Shown: positions 8,471 through 16,442, counted from the stretch's first letter. The stretch: DNA of 33,840 nucleotides from DALYJJ01 sp031969915 (GCA_031969915.1 DALYJJ010000063.1:1-33840); one strand, 5' to 3'. Program-made: numbers and translations. The notes: generated from the letters alone by a model not told the origin.

Positions 8471-10184
8471 GTTCGGTTCGGGCGCGCCGCCGGCGCCGCG
8501 CCGGAAGGGCCCGGGCTTCGTCTGGAAACGCTGGCACAGCGCGCTACTGATTGCCGGGCTCGTTCTGTTGATGCTTGAAGTGTACAGCCCGGCGCTCCGC
8601 GGTCCGATGGTCTTCGACGACGGCTATCTCGTCCCCGGCTTCACCACGCGCACGCTGCCGGCGATGTTCACCGGCCTGCGCCCGCTCACCTACGCATCGC
8701 TCTACTTCAATAATGCTCAGTCCGGCCTGGAAACCTACTCGTACCATCTTTGGAACGTGTTGCTGCATGTCGCCGCCGGGCTCGTAGCTTTTCGGATCGT
8801 GCGGCGCTTGCTGGTATTGGCGGGGCCATCGGCCGCCCCGGCTTGGCTCGTGGCGGCGTTCTCCGCCGGCGTCTTCCTTCTGCATCCCCTGCAGACGGAA
8901 GGCGTCGCGTACATCACCAGCCGGTCGGAGGTGCTCAGCGTCTTCTTCGCGTACGCCGCGCTGGCGGCGTTTCTGAAGCAGGAGGAAGCAGGAATCTCGC
9001 TCGCCCGCTCCCTGGGGGTCCTCTTTCTCTTCGGCCTCGGGTTTCTTTCCAAGGAACACGCAGCCGTGCTGCCCGCCGCGTTGATCGCCGCCAACTACTA
9101 CTGGTTCCCCGGCTTCTCTTTCGCCGGTTTCCGCCGCAACTGGCGGTTGTACGTTCTGATGGCCATCGGCGCGGCCGCCGGCGGCGCGCTGGTGTTGCGC
9201 GTGCTTCTGGCGGCCGACACCGCCGGCTTCGGCCTCAAGGATCTGCCCTGGCATCACTACTTCTGGACCCAGTGCCGGGCCATCTGGGTCTATCTGCGGC
9301 TGTTCGTCGTCCCGGTGGGCCAAAGCGTGGATCACGAATTCGCGCTCTCGCGCGGCCCGTTCGATCATCTCGCCGCGCTTGCGCTTCTCGCGCTCATCGC
9401 TCTGGCGGCTGCCGCCTGGATCTATCGCCGCCGATTCCCGCTCGCCTCGTTCGGCATCTTCCTGTTCCTGATTCTTGTCGCCCCGACCTCCTCCGTGGTC
9501 CCCATTCGCGACCTTCTGGTGGAGCGGCGATTCTATCTGCCTTCGATCGGCGCGATTCTCGTCGCCGCCGAATTTGTGCGCCGTTGGCGCGGTTCGCTCC
9601 CCGCTCAGATCGCGGTCTTGGGCGGTGTGCTGGTTTTTCTCGGCGTGGCGGCGCACTCGCGGAACGCCGTGTGGGGGAGCGACCTGGCGCTGTGGCAGGA
9701 CGCGCTCGCTCAGGCCCCTCAGAAGGCCCGCCCCAATGAGCAAGTGGCCTTCGCGCTCTACCAGCTCGGTCAATGCAAGGAGTCGCTTCCGTATTTCGAG
9801 AAGGCCGTCCAAATGAACCCGCAAGGCGTAACCGCCATGGTCAACTGGTCGTCGGCTTTGGATTGCGCGGGCTCCACCGAAGCCGCTCTGCCGGTGGCGC
9901 TCAAGGCCGCGGCCATCGATCAGACCGGCAACTCCTTCGCTTCTCTCTCCGTGCTCTACGGCAAACTCGGCCGGACCGAGGAGGCGCTGAAGGCCGCTGA
10001 TCGTTCGATTGCGATCGATCCCGGCAACGATACGGCATTCTTCAATCGCGGCAATATCCACCGCCTTGCCAACCAACCGGAGAAAGCGGCCGCCGACTAT
10101 CGCCGCGCCCTGGAGATCAACCCTCGGAACGAGGCCGCGCAGCAAGGCCTCAGCGCGCTGGCAGGCGATGCGAATCGGCGTTAA
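8436..10184 (+). CDS. TMTC-like membrane glycosyltransferase (GT-C) with C-terminal TPR repeats
   Basis: 582 residues. A basic cytoplasmic N-terminus leads into a first membrane segment (about 35-50), then a first periplasmic loop carrying 'MVFDDGYLVP' (Asp61-Asp62), the acidic pair typical of GT-C enzymes. 'HPLQTEGVAYITSRSEVLS' (about 150-170) is the hallmark of the TMTC/DUF1736-like group. Roughly ten membrane segments follow to about residue 410, then several TPR units (about 430-575: 'YFEKAVQMNPQG', 'ADRSIAIDPGNDTAFFNRG', 'DYRRALEINPRN'). Eukaryotic TMTCs are protein O-mannosyltransferases using dolichol-P-mannose. Here the upstream DPM1-like gene could make the donor, and the TPRs may bind acceptor proteins (inference). 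The start overlaps DUF2304 by 35 bp. Confidence 0.82.
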   Translation: MRNQKRQPADNRFGSGAPPAPRRKGPGFVWKRWHSALLIAGLVLLMLEVYSPALRGPMVFDDGYLVPGFTTRTLPAMFTGLRPLTYASLYFNNAQSGLETYSYHLWNVLLHVAAGLVAFRIVRRLLVLAGPSAAPAWLVAAFSAGVFLLHPLQTEGVAYITSRSEVLSVFFAYAALAAFLKQEEAGISLARSLGVLFLFGLGFLSKEHAAVLPAALIAANYYWFPGFSFAGFRRNWRLYVLMAIGAAAGGALVLRVLLAADTAGFGLKDLPWHHYFWTQCRAIWVYLRLFVVPVGQSVDHEFALSRGPFDHLAALALLALIALAAAAWIYRRRFPLASFGIFLFLILVAPTSSVVPIRDLLVERRFYLPSIGAILVAAEFVRRWRGSLPAQIAVLGGVLVFLGVAAHSRNAVWGSDLALWQDALAQAPQKARPNEQVAFALYQLGQCKESLPYFEKAVQMNPQGVTAMVNWSSALDCAGSTEAALPVALKAAAIDQTGNSFASLSVLYGKLGRTEEALKAADRSIAIDPGNDTAFFNRGNIHRLANQPEKAAADYRRALEINPRNEAAQQGLSALAGDANRR

Positions 10185-11268
10185 CGCGCTCTACCTCATC
10201 CCGGGCGCCGTCGGTGGTTCGGAAATCTATTTGCGTGGATTGCTGCAGGCGATGGCGTCCGTCGACCGCGCGAACGAATATGTGGTCTTCACCAACCGCG
10301 AAACAGGCGGCGGCCTGCCTGGATTTCCAGCCAGCATTCAGCCGGTCCGCGCGAGTTTCCGGCCCGGCCGCATTCTCTGGGAACAGACCGGGCTCGTCGC
10401 GGCGCTGGTGCGCGAGAAGATCGATGTGCTCCTGAACGGCGGGTTCACCGCGCCTCTCGTTCCTCCCTGCCCCATGGTCACCGTGTTCTTCGACCTCCAG
10501 CACAAGCGCCACCCCGAGTATTTCCGCTGGTTCGATCTCCCGTTCTGGCGCTTCCTGCTGTGGGCCGCGGCGCATCGCTCGCAACGTGTGATCGCCATTT
10601 CCGAAGAGACCCGGCGCGATCTCCTTCGCATCTACCGCTTGGCTGGGGACAAGGTGGCCTGTGTGCCCGCAGGCGTCGATCCGCGATTCTTCGAACTCGG
10701 CGAGACGGGCGGCGGCGGCTACGTTCTCTGCGCTTCGACGCTGCATCCACACAAGAACCTCGAACGCCTGATTCGTGTCTTCGGGCGGATTCGTAAGACC
10801 GGCGTCACCAAGCGCCTGGTGCTCACCGGCGTCAAGGGCTTTCATACCGAAGCAGTGGAGGCGGCGATCCGGCGCGAGGGACTGCAGAATGCGGTGGAAG
10901 TGAAGGGCTGGGTGGATCGCGAGGCGCTGTACCACCTGTTCCGGCGCGCCGACGCCTTTGTCTATCCGTCAACCTTCGAGGGGTTCGGCATGCCCGTGAC
11001 GGAGGCCATGGCGGCGGGTTTGCCGGTGGCATGCTCCGCGATCGAGCCTCTGCGTTCGATTGCCGGCGACGCCGTTCTGCCATTCGATCCTGCGAGTGAC
11101 GAAGAGCTCTTCACCGCGCTCGAGCGGCTCCTCACCGACGAGCCTCTGCGGCGCCGTCTCATCCAGGCCGGCCCGCCTCGCGCCAGCGAGTTTTCCTGGG
11201 AGGCGTCGGCGCGCAGGGTAATCTCAATCCTCGAAGAGACCGCTCACCGCAGCAGGTCCTCGAGCTGA
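10168..11268 (+). CDS. Glycosyltransferase family 4 (GT-B)
   Basis: 366 residues from the ATG at 10168, where the family's N-terminal strand begins ('MRIGVNALYLIPGAVGGSE', with the GG donor-loop motif). The C-terminal Rossmann domain contains 'LHPHKNLERLI', 'VKGWVDREALYHLF', and the family's E-x7-E site in 'EGFGMPVTE' (Glu271, Glu279), then 'EAMAAGLPVACS'. It is a retaining GT-B transferase of the mannosyl/glucosyl type, probably acting on a lipid-linked glycan in the cytoplasm. It overlaps the TPR glycosyltransferase gene by 17 bp and is the last gene of the glycan operon. Its 3' end overlaps dapD, on the other strand, by 25 bp. Confidence 0.9.
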   Translation: MRIGVNALYLIPGAVGGSEIYLRGLLQAMASVDRANEYVVFTNRETGGGLPGFPASIQPVRASFRPGRILWEQTGLVAALVREKIDVLLNGGFTAPLVPPCPMVTVFFDLQHKRHPEYFRWFDLPFWRFLLWAAAHRSQRVIAISEETRRDLLRIYRLAGDKVACVPAGVDPRFFELGETGGGGYVLCASTLHPHKNLERLIRVFGRIRKTGVTKRLVLTGVKGFHTEAVEAAIRREGLQNAVEVKGWVDREALYHLFRRADAFVYPSTFEGFGMPVTEAMAAGLPVACSAIEPLRSIAGDAVLPFDPASDEELFTALERLLTDEPLRRRLIQAGPPRASEFSWEASARRVISILEETAHRSRSSS

Positions 11269-12092
11269 AGCTTGCCTTCGGTCTTCGCGTCGCGGTACTT
11301 CACGATCACCGGAGTGTAGAGCGAGAGACCCCACTCCCGGCCCTTGCCGCGCTGGATCGCGCGCGAGCCCGCCACCACCACCGCCTCGGCCGGAATCGTC
11401 AGCGGGTCGCTGTCGGTCGCCGTCAGCACACGGCCTTCAACGATGTCGTAGACGGGCGTCGAGCGGTTCAGAATCACGCCGCTGCCGAGCACCGCACGCC
11501 GCTTCACCACCGTGCCCTCGTAAACGCCGCAGTTGCCCCCCACCAGCACTTCGTCCTCGACGATCACGGGCAGCGCCCCGACGGGCTCCAGCACACCGCC
11601 CAACTGTGCCGCGGCCGAAACGTGGCAATGCCGGCCCACCTGCGCGCAGCTCCCCACCAGCGCATGGGAATCGATCATCGTTCCGTCGTCCACCCAGGCG
11701 CCCACGTTGATGTACATGGGGGGCATGCAGGTCACGCCCTTACCCAGGTAGCAGCCGTCGCGAACGCTCGAGCCGCCGGGCACAACGCGCACGCCGGAAT
11801 CCGGTGCGAGGGTCCGCACGGGATAGGTCGCCTTGTCGAACCAGGGCTGCTTCGCGCGATCGATGGACATGTCAACGATCGCTCCCATGCGGAATCCGAG
11901 CAGGATTCCCTTCTTCACCCAACCATTCACGCGCCAGCCGCTGGCCGCGGCGGTGTCGGGCTCCGCGGCGCGCACGCGTCCGGCGTTCAACTCCTGCTTG
12001 AAGCGCGCGAACAAAGCGAAGTGGTTGTCCGTGTAGCGTTCGGGTTTGCCGTCAAAAAGCGATTCGATCTCCCGGGCCAGATCAAGCGACAT
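11244..12092 (-). CDS. dapD: 2,3,4,5-tetrahydropyridine-2,6-dicarboxylate N-succinyltransferase
   Basis: 282 residues, close to the usual 274. It succinylates tetrahydrodipicolinate in the succinylase branch of DAP/lysine synthesis. The N-terminal helical domain ('LAREIESLFDGK') precedes a left-handed beta-helix of hexapeptide repeats ('GAWVDDGTMIDSHALVGSCAQVGRH', 'GVLEPVG', 'GNCGVYEGTVVKRRAVLGSGVI'). The ATG at 12092 is chosen because the conserved N-terminus begins there; upstream residues are shadow from dapA. It is the last gene of the lysine operon and overlaps dapA by 11 bp. Its 3' end runs 25 bp into the convergent GT4 gene. Confidence 0.95.
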   Translation of the reverse strand: MSLDLAREIESLFDGKPERYTDNHFALFARFKQELNAGRVRAAEPDTAAASGWRVNGWVKKGILLGFRMGAIVDMSIDRAKQPWFDKATYPVRTLAPDSGVRVVPGGSSVRDGCYLGKGVTCMPPMYINVGAWVDDGTMIDSHALVGSCAQVGRHCHVSAAAQLGGVLEPVGALPVIVEDEVLVGGNCGVYEGTVVKRRAVLGSGVILNRSTPVYDIVEGRVLTATDSDPLTIPAEAVVVAGSRAIQRGKGREWGLSLYTPVIVKYRDAKTEGKLQLEDLLR

Positions 12093-12981
12093 GCGCGCCC
12101 CGCTGAGCCAGCAGGCCCGCTTCGATGAGCACGCTCTCGATCTTCTGCCGGCTCGCCGCCTGCGGCGCAACCAACGGCAGACGCCACACCGGCTCCAGCA
12201 ATCCCATTTGCGCCATGGCCCATTTCACCGGGATCGGATTCGACTCGACAAAGTTCACGTCCATCAGCGGCAGATACTTCATCTGCAGAGCGCGCGCGGT
12301 GGCGAAATCGCCGGCCAAGGCGGATCGAACCAGCCGCGTCATCTCCGCCGGGATCTGATTCGAAACCACGCTGATCACGCCCTTCCCGCCAAGCGCGATC
12401 AGAGGCAACGCCAGCGCATCGTCGCCGCTCAGCACAAGGAAATCGGAGGGCGCGACCCGCAGGACATTCGCCTGCTGCCCCACATTTCCCGAGGCTTCCT
12501 TCACGCCTACGATGTTTGGGATCTCCGCAAGCCGGGCAAGCGTGGCGGGCTCGACGTTCACTCCCGTGCGGCCCTGCACGCTGTAGACAATGATCGGGAG
12601 CCGCACCGCCGCGGCCAGCGCACGGTAATGCTGATACAGCCCTTCCTGCGTCGGCTTGTTGTAGTAGGGCGTCACCGAGAGCAGGCCGCCGGCTCCCAGA
12701 TCCTGAACTTCCCTGGCCAGGTCAATCACCTCGGCAGTGTTGTAACCGCCAGCGCCCGCCAGCACGGGGGTCTTGCCGCCGGCCTCTGCCACCGTGATCT
12801 GAACCACGCGGAGGTGCTCCGCGCGCGTGAGCGTGGGGTTTTCGCCGGTGGTCCCGCAAGGCACCAGGAAATCGATGCCCGCATCGATCTGCCGCCGTAC
12901 CAGGAGGCGCAACGCCGGCTCATCGAGCGAGCCATCCTGCCGAAACGGAGTCACAATCGCCGTGCCGCAACCAGTAAACAT
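12082..12981 (-). CDS. dapA: 4-hydroxy-tetrahydrodipicolinate synthase
   Basis: 299 residues. It condenses aspartate semialdehyde with pyruvate. Catalytic residues fall at the E. coli positions: Thr44-Thr45 in 'PCGTTGENP', Tyr106-Tyr107 in 'TPYYNKPTQEG', Tyr133 and Arg138 in 'YSVQGRTG', and the Schiff-base Lys161 in 'GVKEASGN'. The usual 'YNVPGRT' reads 'YSVQGRT' here, a change at non-catalytic positions. The ATG at 12981 overlaps the dapB stop by one base (TGATG), and the dapD start overlaps its end, so translation is probably coupled. It is part of the lysine-riboswitch operon. Confidence 0.96.
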   Translation of the reverse strand: MFTGCGTAIVTPFRQDGSLDEPALRLLVRRQIDAGIDFLVPCGTTGENPTLTRAEHLRVVQITVAEAGGKTPVLAGAGGYNTAEVIDLAREVQDLGAGGLLSVTPYYNKPTQEGLYQHYRALAAAVRLPIIVYSVQGRTGVNVEPATLARLAEIPNIVGVKEASGNVGQQANVLRVAPSDFLVLSGDDALALPLIALGGKGVISVVSNQIPAEMTRLVRSALAGDFATARALQMKYLPLMDVNFVESNPIPVKWAMAQMGLLEPVWRLPLVAPQAASRQKIESVLIEAGLLAQRGAHVA

Positions 12982-13664
12982 CACCCGGCCTCCCCAAACA
13001 GAATCTCGCTGAACTCGTAACATCCCTTCTTGCCTGCGATCCACTGCGCCGCCCTCAGCGCCCCACGGGCGAAACCCTCCCGGCTGCGCGCTGTGTGCCG
13101 AAGCGTGATGGTGTCGGCAGCGGAGTCAAAGCCGATCTCATGCGTGCCGGGATGCGCGCCGGCGCGATTTGACGAGGCGTCGATCCGCCCCGCATAGCCC
13201 GCCGCGCGCATGGCAGCCACCAGCTTCTCTAGCGTGCCGGAGGGAGCGTCTTTCTTGGCGGAATGATGGATCTCCCACACCCACGCCTCGTACTCCGGAA
13301 CGCCGGCCATCATCCGCGCCGCTTCGGCGGCGACTCGGAAGAATACCTGTACGCCGATCGAATAGTTCGGGCTCCAGACCAGGGCGCCGCCGGTCCGCTC
13401 CACCACGGCGCGCACATGCGGCAGGTGTTGCGTCCAACCGGTGGTCCCGACCACCACGGGAATCCGCAAGGCGCACAACGTCTCGATGTTCCCGACCGCG
13501 GCCGCCGGCGCCGTGAACTCGATCGCGGCGTCCACGCCCGTCACCCGCTCCGCGGTGATCGCATCGTGCTCGTCGAACTTCGCCGTCACCTCGAACCCAA
13601 ACGCCGGTGCGTGCTGCTCCACCAGCCGGCCCATCTTGCCATACCCGACAATCGCCAGTTTCAT
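12981..13664 (-). CDS. dapB: 4-hydroxy-tetrahydrodipicolinate reductase
   Basis: 227 residues, shorter than the roughly 270 of the E. coli enzyme, as in the compact DapB class. The nucleotide-binding motif is 'VGYGKMG' (about 6-12). 'VVGTTGW' and 'SPNYSIGVQVFF' are conserved. The catalytic signature is 'EIHHSAKKDAPSGT' (131-144, with His133-His134 and Lys137). 'GTHEIGFDSAADTITLRHTA' completes the C-terminal sheet. It reduces the dapA product with NAD(P)H. It lies 3 bp downstream of lysC and its stop overlaps the dapA start by one base. Confidence 0.96.
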   Translation of the reverse strand: MKLAIVGYGKMGRLVEQHAPAFGFEVTAKFDEHDAITAERVTGVDAAIEFTAPAAAVGNIETLCALRIPVVVGTTGWTQHLPHVRAVVERTGGALVWSPNYSIGVQVFFRVAAEAARMMAGVPEYEAWVWEIHHSAKKDAPSGTLEKLVAAMRAAGYAGRIDASSNRAGAHPGTHEIGFDSAADTITLRHTARSREGFARGALRAAQWIAGKKGCYEFSEILFGEAG

Positions 13665-13667
13665 CGC

Positions 13668-15065
13668 CTAGACCGCCTGCTCCTGGTTGACTGGCTCGAA
13701 GACCAGCGGATCCAGTTCGGAGAAGAACTCTTCGTGAAGGGCGCCGACGGCACGGCGAAGATCGCGCGTCGACACAACCAGTGTCAGGTTCAACAGCGAA
13801 GCTCCCTGCGAGATCATCCGCACGTTGACGTCGCGGAGCGCGCCGAAAACCCGCGCGGCGATGCCTGGCGTTCCGCGAACGTTATCGCCCACTACGCACA
13901 CGATCGACAGATCGCTGTCGATGCGAACATCGGCAATTCGCCGCAACTCCTCAGCGATCTCGTCGATGTGCTCGGTGTTGTCCACGGTCAATGACACGCT
14001 GACCTCGGAGGTCGACACCACGTCCACCGGCGTGCGATAGCGGTCGAATACCTCGAAGATCCGCCGCAGGAAGCCGTACGCCATCAGCATGCGCGCGGAT
14101 TGGACGCTCATCACCGTGATGTTGGGCTTGCAGGCGATCGACTTGATGACATTGGAGCAGGCCACGCTCTCCGAAACGATGCGAGTGCCCTGCTGGGCGG
14201 GCTGGCGCGAGTTGAGGATGAGCACAGGAATGTTCTTCTCAATCGCCGGCAGCACCGTGGATGGATGCAGCACCTTCGCACCGAAGTAAGCCAACTCGGC
14301 GGCCTCGGCGAACGAGATGAACTTCACCCGATGGCCGCCGGGGAGCACTCGGGGATCGCAGGTCAGCATCCCGCTCACGTCCGTCCAGATCTCGATCTCC
14401 TCAGCGTCGATACCCGCACCCACGATCGCCGCCGAGAAATCAGACCCGCCCCGCCCTAGCGTAGTGGTCGCGCCGTCCGTGGTCGACCCGATGAAGCCGC
14501 CGAGCACCGGAACCTTGCCGGCCCTGGCGAGCGGCGCGACCGCTTCGGCCAGGCGCGCGTAGGTGCGCGGATAGAGAGGATAGGCCTGGGTGTGCCGGGA
14601 ATCCGTGATGACCACACGCCGCGCGTCCACCTGGGTGGCGGGAATCCCGAAGTTCCAGAACGCCAGGGCGACGATCGCGCTCGACAACCGCTCGCCGAAG
14701 GCCGACAGGCTGTCCGTCAGTACGGGCGTCAAAGCGCCTTCGGCGGCAATCCTGGCCAGCAGCGCCTCCAACTCGGCGAAGTGCGAACCCAGGGTCTGGT
14801 CCAAGGCCTCGAAGTCCTCGTCGCGAAGCACGTCGCGGCCTTCCTTCAAGTGGTAATCGCGCAGGTTCGCCATCTGGCGGACTGCCTCGTCCAGACTGCC
14901 CGCCGCGGCGGCTTCGCCCATCGCGAGCAGCTTGTTCGTGGTCTTGCCCATCGCGCTGACCACCACCACCGGCTGCCGCTGCAGGCGGCCTCGAACGATC
15001 CCGGCCACTCTCTTGATAGCGGCCGCCGACTCCACCGACGTGCCGCCAAACTTCATGACGATCAT
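13668..15065 (-). CDS. lysC: Aspartate kinase (monofunctional, two ACT domains)
   Basis: 465 residues. The kinase domain opens with 'VMKFGGTSVES' (about 3-13) and contains 'TTTLGRGGSDFSA' and 'EIWTDVSGMLTCDPR', the aspartokinase substrate and ATP sites. The C-terminal part (about 310-460) forms two ACT domains ('ITVMSVQSARM', 'LSIVCVVGDNVRGTPGIAARVF'), so feedback inhibition by lysine is expected. The length and single-function layout match LysC-type class III enzymes. It commits aspartate to the pathway. It is the second gene of the riboswitch-led operon, 23 bp after the M20 gene and 3 bp before dapB. No homoserine dehydrogenase is fused. Confidence 0.95.
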   Translation of the reverse strand: MIVMKFGGTSVESAAAIKRVAGIVRGRLQRQPVVVVSAMGKTTNKLLAMGEAAAAGSLDEAVRQMANLRDYHLKEGRDVLRDEDFEALDQTLGSHFAELEALLARIAAEGALTPVLTDSLSAFGERLSSAIVALAFWNFGIPATQVDARRVVITDSRHTQAYPLYPRTYARLAEAVAPLARAGKVPVLGGFIGSTTDGATTTLGRGGSDFSAAIVGAGIDAEEIEIWTDVSGMLTCDPRVLPGGHRVKFISFAEAAELAYFGAKVLHPSTVLPAIEKNIPVLILNSRQPAQQGTRIVSESVACSNVIKSIACKPNITVMSVQSARMLMAYGFLRRIFEVFDRYRTPVDVVSTSEVSVSLTVDNTEHIDEIAEELRRIADVRIDSDLSIVCVVGDNVRGTPGIAARVFGALRDVNVRMISQGASLLNLTLVVSTRDLRRAVGALHEEFFSELDPLVFEPVNQEQAV

Positions 15066-15088
15066 CTAGCCCTGCGTTCCTCCCACGT

Positions 15089-16096
15089 TCACTGTTGAAG
15101 CAACTGCTTCACCATCCGCTCGTAAATGCTCACCGCTTCCAGAAGCTGCGCCTTGGGCACGCGCTCTTCGGCTGTGTGCGCCACATGAATCGTTCCCGGA
15201 CCCAGCAAGAAGGGCTTGCCCCAGGCTCCCCCGAACGCCGGGATGTCGGTGGTGTAGGCAACCACCGTGGTCGCGAAGCCCGGCAGCACGCCCAGATGAA
15301 TGGCCGGCATGCGCAGCACTTCGCGTAACTCCACTTGCGTTCCCGCGGCCTTCGTCATGGCGTCATGCAGCGCCAGACCATCGTCCACCAGCCGGATCAT
15401 CACTTCGGCCCGAGCCTCGTCGGCGATCACGTTCGGAGCTCGGCCGCCCTGCAGCGTGCCGATGTTGAAAGTACTGGCGCCGAGCTTCGAATCCACCGGC
15501 AGCGGCACGCCCCGCATGCGGGCCAGCGCGTCCAGCAGCTTGTCGATCGCCGAATCGCCCAACTCCGGATAAGCGGAATGAGCCATGCGCCCCTGCGCGA
15601 AGACCTCATAACGGAGTGCGCCCTTCGACCCCACCGCCAATCGGTTCTCCGTAGGCTCCCCGTTGATCAGGAAGCGCGATCCGCGCGAGACATTGGCCGC
15701 CGCGTAAGCGCCCGCGCTGTTGCGCTCCTCACCCACCACGAACAGCAGCCCGAAGTTGCGTACCCGCTGCGCGAGCAGGCTCTCCGCCGCGGTAATCATG
15801 GACGCGATGATGCCCTTCGTATCGCAGGCGCCGCGGCCCCAGATGTTCTCGGTGTCTTCGCGCGAGGGGATGAACGGCGGAACCGTGTCCATGTGGGTGG
15901 AAAGCGTCACCACCGGCTGTCCGAAGGAGACAAAGACGTTGAAGCGGTCTCGCTCCACGTCCATGGATTCGGCTCGTCCGTCGTTCACCGCGGCCAGTTC
16001 GGAAAGACGGTCGAACAAGTATCGTCCGATCGCGAGTTCGTTCCCCGTGATCGATTCCAGGTCAATGAGTGCGCGCGTCAGATCGAAAACGTTCAT
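15089..16096 (-). CDS. dapE: M20 family metallopeptidase, probable succinyl-diaminopimelate desuccinylase
   Basis: 335 residues. M20 di-zinc ligands are in place: His68 in 'LSTHMDTVP', Asp92 in 'GRGACDTKG', catalytic Glu123 with Glu124 in 'VGEERNSAG', Glu147 in 'INGEPTE', and His307 in 'HVAHTAEE'. A lid/dimerisation domain lies between about 165 and 270. ArgE, DapE and related deacylases cannot be separated by motif alone. The position as first gene of an operon with lysC, dapB, dapA and dapD under a lysine riboswitch strongly favours desuccinylation of N-succinyl-LL-DAP. There is no clear Shine-Dalgarno directly before the ATG. The in-frame codon two upstream is TGA, ending a 16-codon leader frame. 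Confidence 0.85.
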   Translation of the reverse strand: MNVFDLTRALIDLESITGNELAIGRYLFDRLSELAAVNDGRAESMDVERDRFNVFVSFGQPVVTLSTHMDTVPPFIPSREDTENIWGRGACDTKGIIASMITAAESLLAQRVRNFGLLFVVGEERNSAGAYAAANVSRGSRFLINGEPTENRLAVGSKGALRYEVFAQGRMAHSAYPELGDSAIDKLLDALARMRGVPLPVDSKLGASTFNIGTLQGGRAPNVIADEARAEVMIRLVDDGLALHDAMTKAAGTQVELREVLRMPAIHLGVLPGFATTVVAYTTDIPAFGGAWGKPFLLGPGTIHVAHTAEERVPKAQLLEAVSIYERMVKQLLQQ

Positions 16097-16099
16097 GGC

Positions 16100-16150
16100 T
16101 CAAACCGGTGGGAAGGAGGCGGGAAGAAGAAGCTGCGCGGGGCAGGCCAT
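16100..16150 (-). other. 16-codon leader reading frame between riboswitch and dapE
   Basis: An ATG at 16150 follows a full AGGAGG (16157-16152) by only one base, which is shorter than normal for efficient initiation. The frame reads MACPAQLLLPASFPPV and stops at TGA (16102-16100). One codon later, in the same frame, is the dapE ATG. It contains no lysine codons, so classical attenuation by lysyl-tRNA is not suggested. The CCUCCU at 16119-16114 could pair with the AGGAGG. It may act as a translational-coupling leader, or be chance. Confidence 0.3.
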
Positions 16151-16157
16151 TCCTCCT

Positions 16158-16334
16158 CGATAGCGCTCCATCCGAACCGCAACTCGGATGACAGTGAGCA
16201 GGTGTTAGCCACGTCTCACCAGCCTCCGCGCAGGAACTTGCGCGCGAGCTTCGGCGGCGATGCCCCTTTCACCAGACGCCCGAAATTCCTCGGGAATGCC
16301 AGTCCGGCTACTCATGACCGCCGCTCCTCTACCG
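16158..16334 (-). promoter_or_regulatory. Lysine riboswitch (L-box) upstream of the dap/lysC operon
   Basis: Read on the minus strand from 16334, the RNA shows the conserved L-box elements in order: CGGUAG-AGG-GCGGCGG, the loop-E-like AUGAGUA, GGUGAAAGGGG, GCCGAAG, GGCUGG, CACUGUCAU and AUGGAGCGCUAUCG. The ends pair as a 6-bp P1 helix (CGGUAG with CUAUCG). The P5 arm is a 7-bp hairpin (CAUCCGA with UCGGAUG). Size (about 177 nt) and position, 61 nt before the first lysine-pathway gene, fit. It is expected to bind lysine and lower expression of the five-gene operon. The downstream platform is discussed separately. Confidence 0.93.
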
Positions 16335-16343
16335 GGAAAGACC

Positions 16344-16372
16344 ACGATAGCCAACGCGGGCGGAAAACGCAA
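16344..16372 (-). promoter_or_regulatory. Putative sigma70-type promoter for the lysine operon
   Basis: On the minus strand, TTGCGT (16372-16367) and TATCGT (16349-16344) are separated by exactly 17 bp. Transcription would begin at about 16337, a few bases before the first paired base of the lysine riboswitch at 16334. The -35 matches the consensus at three positions and the -10 at four, so the call rests mainly on spacing and position. Confidence 0.45.
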
Positions 16373-16395
16373 ATCGAACTATGCTGGGAGAGTGC

Positions 16396-16442
16396 GCGAA
16401 AAAGAAGAGGGCCGCCGGTGAGGAGACATTCGCCGGCGGCCT
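16396..16442 (-). terminator. Rho-independent terminator reading leftward
   Basis: Perfect 9-bp inverted repeat, ggccgccgg at 16410-16418 and ccggcggcc at 16433-16441, with a 14-base loop. Read on the minus strand, the stem is followed by TCTTCTTTTTC. On the plus strand no U-run follows, so the direction is leftward. No minus-strand protein gene precedes it. It lies just upstream of the lysine-operon promoter and would insulate it from incoming transcription, or end a short RNA. Confidence 0.7.

Noticed and set aside
8544..10145. 533-codon open frame opposite the TMTC-like gene
   Set aside because: Antisense shadow: its composition is skewed to charged residues, there is no family motif, and the plus-strand protein has clear GT-C and TPR motifs.
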